Assembly (NCBI RefSeq): GCF_043641665.1
Contig: NC_092191.1
Span: 727,501-791,500, forward strand
DNA length: 64,000 bases
Direction: 5' to 3'
Origin: Enoplosus armatus
Taxonomy: Eukaryota; Chordata; Actinopteri; Centrarchiformes; Enoplosidae
The notes under the pieces were generated by a model. It did no database searches, had not been told where the DNA came from, and saw nothing but the letters and a program-made list of their open reading frames with translations. Below are positions 41,397-51,870 of the stretch, one piece after another. The position numbers and the translations under genes are program-made. Positions within the stretch are counted from its first letter, which is position 1. Each line of letters starts with the position of its first letter.

Positions 41397-43261
41397 TCAG
41401 GCCAGGTGTGCTGACAGTGAGTGGGCGGGGCAACAGTCAGGTGTGTGTTCAGGTTCCTCCTGTTCCGCTGCTGAAGATCCTTGAAGCTCCACCTGATAAA
41501 CTCCACAGGAGCTCAGGTGAGACACAGACTGACTCTTTCATTCAATTCAAGCTTTATTGGCTTCACATGATGTTGAGATAGAAAACGTGTCGGCAAAGAA
41601 TACAAATGAATATGAATACAGAAGTAGTGACACACAAAGCATATCATGAAACATGTAGTTATAGATGAAGTGAGAAATACTCTGATTAAAATAAATAAAT
41701 GGTGTCATCTTCTTCTCTAATAGAGTCACAATATGAATGTAATAACTTATTGTAGATGAGTATCAGGTGCTGATGCATGTTAAAGTCGACCTGCCTGTAA
41801 TGTTCACGTGTCATGTGTGTAAACAGGGAGGATAAATATCTCGATATAATGTAGTTCAGTACGACGGCACCTTTAACTCGACTTCAGGAATAAACATAGT
41901 TCAATTTACGCGTTTCTGACAATGTCACCTAAAGCTGGACATTTTGTAAAGGTGGAGCAACAGATTGTACAGGTGTACCTGATAAAGTGGCCATCAAGCA
42001 CAGAGCAGATCACACTTGGCAGCTTAATTACAGTGTGCTTTGCCAGAGAACGAACCGCTGTACCTGGCTCCAGGTCGTTTGATTAAACAAATGTGGTTTG
42101 GGAAATGATGTGCACATGCAAAGCAGGTTTAACATGTCCACAGTCTACCTGTACAGGTGTTTTCACTTCCTGTTTCTGATTGGACATCTTCTCTGGTTCA
42201 AACCGTGAACGTCACCTCCATCACTCTACTGTTAGCTACACAACCTACACATCCATCATCCTCATCATCCCTGGAGATGCAAAGGCTCCGCCCACCTTCA
42301 GAATACATGAAAACACCTGTACAGGTGTGCAAAGACTGACATGTCAGAGATCTACAGATGCACTCTGACCAGTGATAATTATAATATGATTATGTTACTT
42401 TCATAGTTGGACATTATTTATTATATATATATATACATATAATATTTGATATTTAATATGTATTATTTATTCGGACAAAGCCAGCAAACATACATACAGT
42501 AAGATATGTATGAATGTTATAGACACAGAGGGATATAGTCTTCTGTTCGTTTATGTCTCGTGTAGTTTGTTACTAAATGAATAAATAAAAGAAAGTTATA
42601 AGATGACCAGTCAGAAAGATCATCATCAAAATATCTTAATGATGTCACAGATATCATCACAACGTTTTGTTATTTATTATTGATTCACATTACAGACATC
42701 TACAATTTATCTGACTAATCACAACAATATTTTATGTCTCTAATTACATTTTCATCAACCATCAGATTGTATGGAGAACCTGATAAGACATAATTAGCGA
42801 TATATTAAATTACAGTTTTGGCTCATCAAAAATTTATTGAACATTACACACAAGTTTTGACCCGGCGGCCCAGAGGTCTGCAGCGCCGACCGCCCGCTCA
42901 GGTCCGACCTCCGTGACGTCACTAATCTAATGAAGTCATAAAATGCCCAAAAAATTTTCTTAGAAGATTTTGACACAGGATTCTTCTACAGTGGTTCTCA
43001 ACCTGGGGGTCGGGGTCCTCCACGGTGTCACAAGATAATTCTGATGGGTCAGAGAGTTCACAAAGTCTTTCACCTGTGTGTCTCTCAGCTCCAGGTTCAG
43101 AGGTGAAGCACATTCAGGTGGCAGCAGAGAGGATCCAGACCCTCCTCTCCCTCCCAAGGAAAACCTTCATCATCACCGTGCGGAGCCACTTCCTGTGCGA
43201 CGAGAACAGCGTCCCCATCCATCAGGACTTCACACTGCTGGACCTTCAGTTCCCCAGCTGA
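35364..43261 (+). CDS. shld2: shieldin complex subunit 2 (FAM35A homologue; 10 coding exons, complete)
   Basis: Shieldin acts downstream of 53BP1-RIF1 to protect DNA double-strand ends from resection and favour end joining. SHLD2 links SHLD3-REV7 to single-stranded DNA through OB folds. Coding exons: 35364-35526, 35912-36810, 37130-37280, 38069-38176, 38274-38468, 39074-39220, 39331-39540, 40814-41057, 41401-41516 and 43089-43261. Total 2406 nt, 801 residues (human about 835-904), all phases consistent. The N-terminal KIHIFLGAPPP resembles the human HIFWGAP motif that binds REV7/SHLD3. Residues about 55-330 are disordered and Ser/Pro-rich. OB-fold landmarks include VVLWRRAAFWALTVSPGDV, GETVLQSTFSSKLLNLG, LTVEQPGDQQGALLLWG and ELHSTPWSS. 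A zinc site CGRC...CYPC lies at residues 674/677/692/695. It ends DFTLLDLQFPS. It lies next to glud1, as in human. A possible poly(A) signal is at 43783. Confidence 0.95.
38845..38975 (-). mobile_element. LINE reverse-transcriptase fragment in shld2 intron 5
   Basis: The minus strand at 38973-38900 reads HPGVPQGSVFGPLFCIYINS, the PQGS-LGPLLF-YIN block of non-LTR reverse transcriptases, soon followed by stops. The fragment is about 130 bp and clearly dead, and directly precedes the (GT)n tract. Confidence 0.75.
38989..39070. repeat. (GT)n tract against shld2 exon 6 acceptor
   Basis: About 40 GT units with one C interruption, ending three bases before the exon 6 acceptor AG (39072-39073). The acceptor therefore has UG repeats where a pyrimidine tract is usual. 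Confidence 0.95.
39227..39278. repeat. (CA)n tract right after shld2 exon 6 donor
   Basis: About 25 CA units starting within the exon 6 donor region GTACATGCACAC. It is complementary to the (GT)n tract on the other side of the 147-nt exon. Confidence 0.95.
40225..40315 (-). mobile_element. LINE reverse-transcriptase fragment
   Basis: The minus strand reads GVPQGSTSGPVLLYHMEL, a decayed copy of the reverse-transcriptase PQGS-LGP block, in shld2 intron 7. Confidence 0.6.
40390..40745. mobile_element. dispersed teleost repeat plus a LINE fragment
   Basis: Positions 40445-40690 carry the phrases gcaatccatccaacagttgt, gagacatttcactctgagcc and aagtggtggactgaccga, known to me as a frequent fish genomic repeat, also seen in part near 46500-46620 and 36900-36960. 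Positions 40690-40745 on the minus strand read GGVPQGSSLGP, another reverse-transcriptase relic. Confidence 0.55.
41319..41396. repeat. (GT)n tract against shld2 exon 9 acceptor
   Basis: About 39 perfect GT units ending with tctcag, so the exon 9 (41401-41516) acceptor has essentially a UG-repeat pyrimidine tract. Confidence 0.95.
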
Positions 43262-43800
43262 CGAACATCCAGACCAGATCCCAGCTGCCTCGGTGTAGAC
43301 TGGTTGGACCTGATATGGGTTTTGGGTTCGGGATCAAGCCCGGTCCAGGTCACGTTTGATGGATCAGTATCAACTATATAAAGCCTGATTCAGTTTGTTG
43401 TTGGACTGCAGTTGATGTCTAAACTCCTCCCCCAAACACAGATTGTCCAATCACAGTCACACAACAGTGTTTTCAACCAGCTCATGGCGCTAACGTTAGC
43501 TCACGCCCTCTCCGCCCTCACTTCCTGTCTCTCTCTACACTGACGGTCAGAAACCGACTGAAAGAACAAAAGTGAGGCTGATAAAATCTGCCAGCGACGT
43601 ATCGAAGCTAGAAATGAGAAGCTGCTTCGAAATCAAAGACAAACTGCTGCAAAAGTTACTGAGAATATCGGTGATAAATCTGCCACGTTATGAATGTAAA
43701 CTGCATATCTTCCAATGAGAAGATCGACAGGCGTAGCGACAGTAACTAAGGCGGGGCGGGGCTTAGCACACAGCCAATTATCAATAAACTAAACCTTTTT
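43262..43800 (+). other. shld2: shld2 3' UTR with poly(A) signal
   Basis: Non-coding sequence after the TGA. AATAAA at 43783-43788 is the first good poly(A) signal, giving a 3' UTR of about 0.5 kb. Confidence 0.5.
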
Positions 43801-45841
43801 ATTAATCAACACACTTATAATGCTGGTTTGTGTTCATGTACATTCTAGTTCATGTGGATATGAACAGTATTTATTGTTTTGTTCATCCGGTTGTTTCAGA
43901 TCATCATCAGCTGCCGTACGTCACAATATCACTGTGACCAAAACCTTATCCATATCACATATCACGTTATCAATACAGTATTTTATCAATGTTCAATCAC
44001 TCAGCTTTTGTTGGCATAAACTCTTTATTATATAGCATTCATCACCACAATTAAAAAATACATCCAAACCTAATTACTCACTTAATTAACCCCCACCCTC
44101 GAGTTTAAGTTGACATTTACTGAAAACACAGGTGTCACTGACAACTATTTTAATTTAATGCATTACTTCAAAACTGTACATGTTGTTGCCTCTAGATTTA
44201 ACATCGTAAACATTTGGGCTGAAAATGCAATAAAACAAGACGGACAAGACGTGAAGAAGACAAAGAAATAAAAGAAACGGTGTCATGGAGGAAAACTGTC
44301 TCTGTGGACACTGAACAGCTAACATATCAATATGAGCTAGCTTAACATGGAATAACATCAGCTAGCATTAGCTACTTATCCTTTCCCCAAATTATGATCT
44401 TTATGTTCATGGGCTTTTGTTTTATTATTATAAAGGTTTTTTTAATATCATATATTATTATATATTTTAATATCAGGAAAGTTGATCAATCCAGTGCTAG
44501 CTGCTAGTTTATGCTAGCTGTTTGTAGCAAGCTGAGCAATGGGCTCACATAACATTGGATATACTGGATAGAAGTTAAGGAATAGTTCAACATTTTGGAA
44601 AATATTAAGTACCCGCAAATATAAGTAAACATGAAGTAATATGAAGTGTTTTTTACATTTCTGTTTGTGTACAAATTAAACGAACGAGATACAACATGTT
44701 GATGTTGGTAGTTGTGTTTTTGAACTTTGGACGGAGCCAGGCTAGCTGTTTCCCCCTGCTTCCAGTCTGCATGCTAAGCTAAGCTAACAGCTCTGTAATC
44801 AACACAAAGACACAAGATTCATATTGATATTTGTGTATTTTTCCGAAATGTATTCACACATCTCCAACAGCAGAAGATATTAAGATATTTTGTACTTCAT
44901 ACAGAATGAATGGGTCTTCCAGGGCGAGCTAACGGACAGATGCTGTCAGTGTGTTTGAGGCTAACAGGGCTACATTTTCCTTCACCATTCACCTGCATCT
45001 TTTTACTTTGTGGAGGAGGCGAGAAATAACAAGCTTTAAATGTGAGGAAAACATTGATTTATCAGTCTTTGAAAAAGCTCTTGAACATCCTGACGGCAGA
45101 GACCAGGTTAGAGACCAGGTTACAGACCAGGTTAGAGACGAGGATGGACTGAAAGTGAGGATGTGGTTTGCTGCTTTCTGTCGTTTTATTTCCCTTTAGA
45201 CGTTTCTTCAGCCACATCCATCAGATCATTGAACAAATCTGATGAACAAAAGACAACAATTACCAGTTGAATTAGTTTAAACTGCACAGTCTTATATTTG
45301 CCTGGTAGATCCAAAGAAATAAAAACATACAAACACAACTTAACACAAACGCTGGGAAGAAATAAAACCTGTAAACGTGTGTAGAAGTGTTTCCTGTCTG
45401 AGGTGTGAAAGTTGTTTGGGGATCAAACCAGAAACAGACTCGATGAATAAAAGCTGCTGTCCGTGACGTCATCATCAGATCTGTGTGGAGCGACGACTTT
45501 CTGGAAGTTCAGTTAAAATTTGTGCCACATTTGGATGGAAACGTAACTTTGGTCACTAGAGCTGAATCAGATGCTGATGCGGCTGCGTTGTTCAATACCA
45601 TGAATATTGTGACAAACGTCAGTCACATTGAGATTTACATCAGTATTATCATGAACGAAGCGATGTGGCTCACTCCTACTCGCTGGTGCTGAGTGTGTAC
45701 TGTCTGTCAGTGATGGACAAAGTATTCAGATCCTAATAGTACAAATACAATGCTGTAAAAATACTCTGGAACCAGTAAAAGTCCAGCAGCTACTCAGACA
45801 GGAAGTCTAAAGTTATTCTCATGACCTCTAGAGGGCGCTCG
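43801..45841. other. intergenic, AT-rich with dispersed repeats
   Basis: No exon recognised on either strand. Contains the gttagcttagcatgctaagc type repeat near 44570-44880, a copy of the 27.4 kb element at 45380-45560, and a MITE piece near 45712-45800. It might hide a terminal exon of the unnamed gene just to the right (minus strand). Confidence 0.45.
45380..45560 (+). mobile_element. dispersed element, copy 2
   Basis: The stretch gtttcctgtctgaggtgtga through gaaacagactcgatgaataa and agatctgtgtggagcgacga matches the reverse complement of 27560-27690, and in part 55070-55090. Plus orientation. Confidence 0.6.
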
Positions 45842-47209
45842 TCAGGACAATGTTGTATTAAGATGCTGTTTTTCTGTAGCTGACTCTCCATACGTACCTC
45901 CATCATTTACTCCTATACTTTGTCCTCTATGTCCTCCACTTTCTTCACCTCCTACAGTTACTCCCTCGTTCCCTCCGGCAGCACTCGCCCCCCCCTGTTC
46001 GACGAAGAGACCTGCGAATCCTGACTTCTTCTCTTTCCCCTTATCGTCGTCGTCTTTGTCAAAGATCTTTGAGAAGAATCCTCCCTTTTCCTCGTCTTTC
46101 TTCTTGTCATCTCCGAATGAGAGCATTCCTCCTTTGTCCTTCTCCTTCTTCTTGTCATCGCCTCCAAAAAACGAGAAGATTCCTCCTTTCTTCTCGTCCT
46201 CGTCCTCGTCTTTGTCACCAGCACCCAGAGCTTTCTTCACGGCGTCCTCCACCATGTCTCCTGCAGAACAAACAGCATCACACGTCTCAGAGGGAAAGAT
46301 GAGAAAATATTTGAGAGTAAACTTTGTAGTTTGCCTGAAGCTCCAATCAGCTGACTGTCTGTTTGTCGTAGCAGATTCGAATTATATAATTTTTTTCAAC
46401 AATTTGGTCTTTCTGTGTTTTTAGCAAAGCTAGCATGCTAATATATGTCAGTCAGTCCACCATGTTGGTCAGACTGAAACGTCTCATCAGCTGCTGGATG
46501 GACCGTGATGAGATGTGGTTCAGACCTTCATGGTCCCCTCAGGATGAACTGTAGTAACTCTGGTGATCCTCTGACTCTTCATCTAGCGCCACCATCAGGT
46601 CAACATGTGTCCAATACTTTGGTTTATGACCAAATACCTGCAGAACTGACGACGTTCATCAGCCTCAGCTGGACTAATTAGCTAATGTTAGCATGCTAAC
46701 ACGCTAAAAGAAGATGGTGAACATGGTGAACATGGTAAACATGATAAACATCAGCATGTTAGCATTGTCCCTGTGAGCATGTTAGCATGCTGATGTTAGC
46801 ATTTAGCTCTAAACACTTTGTTGTCTAAACACAGCCACAGAGCTGCTAGCATGCTGCATTTTTAGCTAACTAGTGTGTGTAAATGTCAGACAGGCCTTGT
46901 CCTGCTCTGTTTTTTGGATTAATTAGTAATTCTTTTTTATTATTTTCTCTTCAGTTATATTTGTTATTAATGTTTGTATTAAGCAGCAGGAAGCCAGAAG
47001 AAAAGTGAAGACCAGAAGACCTTTCAGTGAAAGATGGAGCTGAATCTGCCAAGAAATGCTGAAATGGGTTTCCAGCTGACAACAGGGTCAGGCACGCCAT
47101 GCAAATCAGGACCATACAAACAAACTCTGCGCCTCCCGGACTTCTTCTTTCACCCCCCTTTTGTCTACTCACCCATTTTCTCCCCAACAAAGTGTGCGAG
47201 TTTATCCAT
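45842..47209 (-). CDS. unnamed small acidic/basic Gly-rich protein, tandem gene B
   Basis: I do not recognise this family. Exon 1 (47209-47173) encodes MDKLAHFVGEKM and splits a Gly codon (phase 1, donor GTGAGT). Exon 2 starts at 46260 after a ctgcag acceptor and continues DMVEDAVKKALGAGDKDEDE. Imperfect repeats follow, each a charged run then a hydrophobic patch: KGGIFSFFGGDDKKKEK, KGGMLSFGDDKKKDEE, KGGFFSKIFDKDDDDKG and KKSGFAGLFVEQGG. Read through, exon 2 stops at 45842, giving 151 residues. A strong phase-1 donor GTACGT after 45898 would instead splice to an unseen last exon, as in gene A. There is no signal peptide or membrane segment. The N-terminus can form an amphipathic helix; the rest is probably disordered. 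Low-complexity protein sequence and an uncertain 3' end limit confidence in details. Confidence 0.65.
46500..46890. mobile_element. dispersed teleost repeat
   Basis: Contains tcatggtcccctcaggatga, agcgccaccatcaggtcaac and gttagcatgctaac words shared with 19940-20160, 40445-40690 and 49360-49510. It lies in the single large intron of gene B (46261-47172). Confidence 0.55.
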
Positions 47210-47339
47210 GTCTGTCTGTCTGTCTGTCTGTCTGCTGTCTGTGTGAAGAGAGGGTTTGCAGTGTGTCGTCTGGCAGGGGGAGGTGAGACTGAAGATGTCC
47301 TCGTCTCTTTCGGTCGACGCCTCTCAGGTCTCTCCCTGT

Positions 47340-47700
47340 TGGGCGTCGAGGACTCAGGTGTGTCTGCAGACCGGACCGACCTGTTCCACCTGCTCTGCCG
47401 CTCTGCGTTCACCTCATCAAGAGTCCGAATAAGACTTCATCCAGACTCACAGCATCTTGTTCACAGACTGACTTCATGACTTCAGGACTTCAGGACTTCA
47501 TGACTTCATAACTTCTGTGCTGTTATAATAACGTGGAAGCAGCTGAAGCCCTGAGTTCTGACTGCAGGTGTTTGTGATGCTGCAGGGCAGGTTAGTCATG
47601 TTACAGCGAGACAAAGAGAATAATGGCGTGTGTGTGTGTGTGTGTGTGTGTGTGATATGAGTCTCCTCCCTTTCAGTGAAAAAAGTATGAGTCACTATGA
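47340..47700 (-). promoter_or_regulatory. gene B 5' flank, related to gene A 5' flank
   Basis: Short blocks recur in the same order in the gene A flank (51560-51815): tctgcagacacacctga versus tctgcagccacacctga, then ctcagggcttcagc, then gggaggagac, then a TGASTCA AP-1-type word (here TGAGTCA at 47688-47694 on the plus strand). A (GT)n run lies at 47627-47654. Confidence 0.5.
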
Positions 47701-48859
47701 AACTATGAAACACACAAAACTCATCAGATAAAAGCGACACGACCCAGAAGAACTGTTCATTCATCAGCTCCACTCAGTGGCCACATTATGAGGGACACTG
47801 TTCAGTGTGAGGATGACTCTGCTCTATGTCATTATTGAGGTCGTCGTCAGTGGAGCTGCTAACAGCTGATTCAGCTGCTTTCATGGAGACTAAATGTGAA
47901 CAGATGTAGCCCACAGCGAATTCACTGAATCCATGGCAACATTATACTTCCTGTTTACATCCCCAGAAGCTCCCAAATTATAGAAGTTTATGTTGGAGAT
48001 TATGTATTATGTATTCCAGAAGTTATAGCTTGATTAAAAATGGTAGTTTAGCTTTAGTCAGCTGTGTTTAGTTGACAGTAAAGGTGGACACAGCTCAAAC
48101 CTGATGACAGGAGCTAAAACTGTTAGCATGCCCTCCTGTCGAATGTGCAGCATGTGTTTTTATAACCTCTATTTGTTTAACGGGGGGCAGGCTCGTCTTC
48201 GTAGCTGTGTCTTCATATTTAAAGGCAGAATGAAGAGGTTTTGTTGCAGTTTGTAAACACAGCAGAGTCGGCCCTTCTTCCTCCTCCTCCTCCTCCTCCT
48301 GGTCACCTGATCGCTACGTTTTCATAGAGCCCCGCCGGCACACCCTGCGCTGTTATTGGCTGGGGGCTACGTGAGACAGACACGCTCCAGATGATTGACA
48401 GGGATTCTTTCTGGATGAGTCTATAGATTGATTAACATGTTGTATTGACTCATACATGACTGACATTCACAGATGTTTTTTAATGTCGTTTATTAACTGA
48501 ACAAATCAGAACCTGACGTTTGTGCTGACGCAGTGAAAGAAGATAAAATACAGCAGGAACACATCAAACTGTTGTTGACAGAGTTTGATTAGCATTTGAT
48601 TAGCATTTGATTAGCACCATCACGATTTGCACTGGTGTCTCCAGGTGACATCAGAGATTGGTGAACAGGGTTTAAGAACCACATTTTACCACATAATGAC
48701 CCAGTTTAGTATTTTATACCAAGATGAACAGATTTCAGTGTCAGTATGTTCTCATGGTGTGAAACCAGCAAAGAAACATACCGAGTGCACTGGGAAGCCA
48801 GGAAATCAGTTATTTACATTTGACATTTGTCAGTTATGACCTCGTTCATGTTATATTAT

Positions 48860-48865
48860 TTTATT
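48860..48865 (-). terminator. poly(A) signal of gene A
   Basis: AATAAA on the minus strand, 107 nt downstream of the gene A stop codon. It is the first such signal after the stop. Confidence 0.5.
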
Positions 48866-48971
48866 ATATTATTTCTTGAATGATTTCATATTCAAAATGT
48901 TCGCTGCAGATGGTTCGGTGGACTGAAGATGAAGGTTTCCCTCGGAGGTCAGGATGTGGTCTGCAGGGTCT

Positions 48972-51498
48972 CTATTTAAAGAGTCCAAGCACGTTGCCCA
49001 GCCCTGAGAAAAGAGACAGAGAGAGACGAAGTCAGGAGAACGTTAAAAATATACCACTGAACACCTGCTTGGCCTGAGGAGAGCCGGACAGCTGCAAACT
49101 CTTTCAGCAAAATTCACTTTTTGTAATGAAAGAAAACGTTTTGTTTCGAAGGGTTTGCAGAAGTCTTGCTGTTTAACTGAGCTACAGTAACGTTTCTTTG
49201 TGCAAAGTGAGCTAACTTTAGCTTTGTTGCTCAGTAGGTCATACAGGACCCCAAAATATTCGAATAGGTAGTTAAACTATACCTACATGTCCTTTAACCT
49301 TTTATTCCCTAACGTCCATAACTAACCCTCGTGCCTACATGTATGTATCAGTATGTACTGTACTCTAGTGCCATCGTCAGGTCAACCATGACGGTGAACA
49401 TGGTAAACATTAAACCTGCGACGTAGTGACTATACATGCAGGGCTTGTCTGAACTGCTGTGGCTGGCTAGCTAACCGCTAACGGCAGCCAGTCACAGCAG
49501 CTCTCTGAGCTTCTGACCTCTGTCCACCATTACGTTTAATACAAACAAATACAAGTTATTGAAGAAGGAAAATAACGAGCCTGCTAACGGTCAGTTTGCT
49601 AATAAGCTACAATAGCCTCCTCCAGTTTGGACTCAAAGGTCAGCAATGTCAAGACGGCAACAGCGTAAATTCTCGGGTCAAAGTTCACCAAGGTTGAACT
49701 CAAATCCACTAATCGCTGCAATTCTATTGGATAGAATTGAAATTGCAGTAAACTTTCACTTTCATATGAAATGCTGTTGTGGCCAGGCCTGAAGTCAGTT
49801 TGAAGGGCTGCTGTGGAGGACTCACCTCCTCCGTCTCCTTCCTTCTTGTCACCACCAACGGCTGAGAGGACGTTTCCTACATCGAATCCTCCCTTGTTGT
49901 CATCTTTGTTTCCACCAACGGCTGAGAGGATGTTTCCTACATCGAATCCTCCTCCCTTCTCCTCCTCTCCCTTATTTCCACCTCCATCCATAACCTTCTC
50001 CACCCCTTCCTTGACCAGTTTACCTGCAGAACAAACAGCTGTTCAGTTCCTCAGCACCTGGTGAGGTCACACTGTGATATACAGAGAGGAGCCCCCAGTG
50101 GAATTTGAATGGCCACCATGTGGGCCCCCCCTGCTAAAAGCTCATAATGTTAGCTTCACGTAGGTACTGCTATTCTCTTTTGAGTCTTTAGTCTGTATTT
50201 GTTCACATGTAGTCACATGGTCTCCATCACAGCAGCTGAATCAGCTGTTAGCAGCTCCTGTCTGCAGCGTCCTCATGGACGGACAGACAGCCATCACTGA
50301 TCACTGAGACACTGAAGGAAAGTTAAAAACAGCAGGATTGTCAGGCAGGTTCTGCAGCATCTTTCTCTCTGATGTCTGAGCTGATTTCTGGAGGTTTATT
50401 CTGATAGACGTCACAGATGATGATCGCGTCACTCAAATGATCCAACATGTGTCTCATGTCTGTGAGTTCAGATCTGACTGAGTTATGACTCTGAGCAGGG
50501 GAGCGATTTTTAAATCAGATTCACCACATTCAGTATCTTTGCCTCCCCTTCAACTCTTCGCTCATTTAAAATTTTAATATGTGCTGTTTTGTTGTTGTAT
50601 ATAATAATGTATAGTAAGTTATACGGAGGCTGCTGGCAGGTTGTTCCTAATTCTGGTCACAAGGTGGCAGCGTTGAGAGAGATGATTGTTGCTCCGCCAA
50701 GTGCATCTTTGTCTGTCTCTTTGTGGACATCGCTGCTACTCCGGTATGTAAAGAAGGAGGTAAATGTGCAACTACAGTATCTGGTTCAGATTAGATGCAG
50801 TTTTAGTTTAATGAACTGGCTTCAGGTTGTCACTCGTAGCATTATTAAGACGGGTGGGTATCATTAGAAAACATTTGAAACTAATTGAAAGAAGTAAATT
50901 CACCCGAGGCTCCTATCACCTGATATTAGCTGAACGGCACTGACACTGACAACACATCTGCTCCTCAGGGGATTAAAACAAATGCTGTGTTTTATTTGCA
51001 AATACTGGAGGCGACTGCAGCGAGTAGCCTGATCCCTCCGTGTGTCTGAAAATCATTCACAAGCTAATCTTCTGTTTCCATGTCGGATGTCACAGATTCT
51101 ACCTTCAAAGTTGGAATAATCTGCGTCTTGTCGTGTTTTTTAGGGTTTCTAAATTCTGTTCTTGAGATTTCATTCTGACAACTAGTTATACGTCCGTCTT
51201 TATTTATGTTGGAATTTCAATAAAAAAGAAGCAACTTGAACTTTCTGAAGGCTGGTCTCAGCTCAGCTCCCTCGCCTTATTTTTAGGTTTAATGACAGAT
51301 CTGAATCTTCCACCTCCGTGTTTTCTGGTTTCCGTCCAGTCGAGTGGAAACGAAGTCACGTTTAAAAACTTGTTCATCTTTAAAACTCAATCATGATCTA
51401 ATGTCAGAGATGTTTTCCAAATGACACTCACCCACTTGATCCCCGGCGATTTCTGCAATGCCCGCGCTACCCAGCGTTTTAGAGATGATGCCTTCCAT
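48972..51498 (-). CDS. unnamed small Gly-rich protein, tandem gene A (3 coding exons)
   Basis: I do not recognise this family. Exons 51498-51432, 50023-49826 and 49003-48972 join in frame (both introns phase 1, each splitting a Gly codon) to 297 nt, 98 residues. Exon 1 gives MEGIISKTLGSAGIAEIAGD. Exon 2 begins KLVKEGVEKVMDGGG and carries two copies of GGFDVGNxLSAVGG, a 60-bp internal duplication. Exon 3 is LGNVLGLFK then TAG, behind a strong pyrimidine tract (ctctctgtctcttttctcag). There is no signal peptide. The N-terminus is likely an amphipathic helix and the middle disordered. The same strand, intron phase and flanking motifs as gene B make the two tandem duplicates. Position between sncg and shld2/glud1 corresponds to mammalian ADIRF/FAM25A; homology to these is unproven. 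Confidence 0.7.
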
Positions 51499-51509
51499 GG
51501 CTGTTGGTG

Positions 51510-51870
51510 TTCAGAATGTGTTTTTGGATGGAGGACGTTTGGTCTTATAGAGGCAGCTGTCCTCGTCCCTGCAGGTGACGCCTCTCCGGTCTCGCCTTGT
51601 TGAGGAATCAGGTGTGGCTGCAGAGTCACGCAGGGCCGACCCGTCGCACAGGTCTGAGGCTTCGCTGCAGGAGAAATCAGGAACTTGATGTTTTACATGT
51701 AAACACACGAGTCGGTGAGCAGGCTGAAGCCCTGAGCACCGACTGCAGGCTGCTACCTGAACACGGTCTCCTCCCTTCAAAAAAATGTGACAAAGGCTGC
51801 ATGACTCACCACAATACTCACTTTTCTTTATGTTCACAACATAAAGGCCTTTTGACAGAGACTGAGGTGT
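51510..51870 (-). promoter_or_regulatory. gene A promoter
   Basis: On the minus strand a TATA-like CTATAAGA lies at 51550-51543, about 45 bp before the start codon at 51498. Upstream are the blocks shared with the gene B flank and a TGACTCA AP-1-type word (51802-51808, plus strand). A very short leader is implied. Confidence 0.5.

Noticed and set aside
48627..49077. Plus-strand frames of 65-70 codons over gene A exon 3
   Set aside because: Antisense shadows; the minus-strand exon has the acceptor tract and phase that fit gene A.
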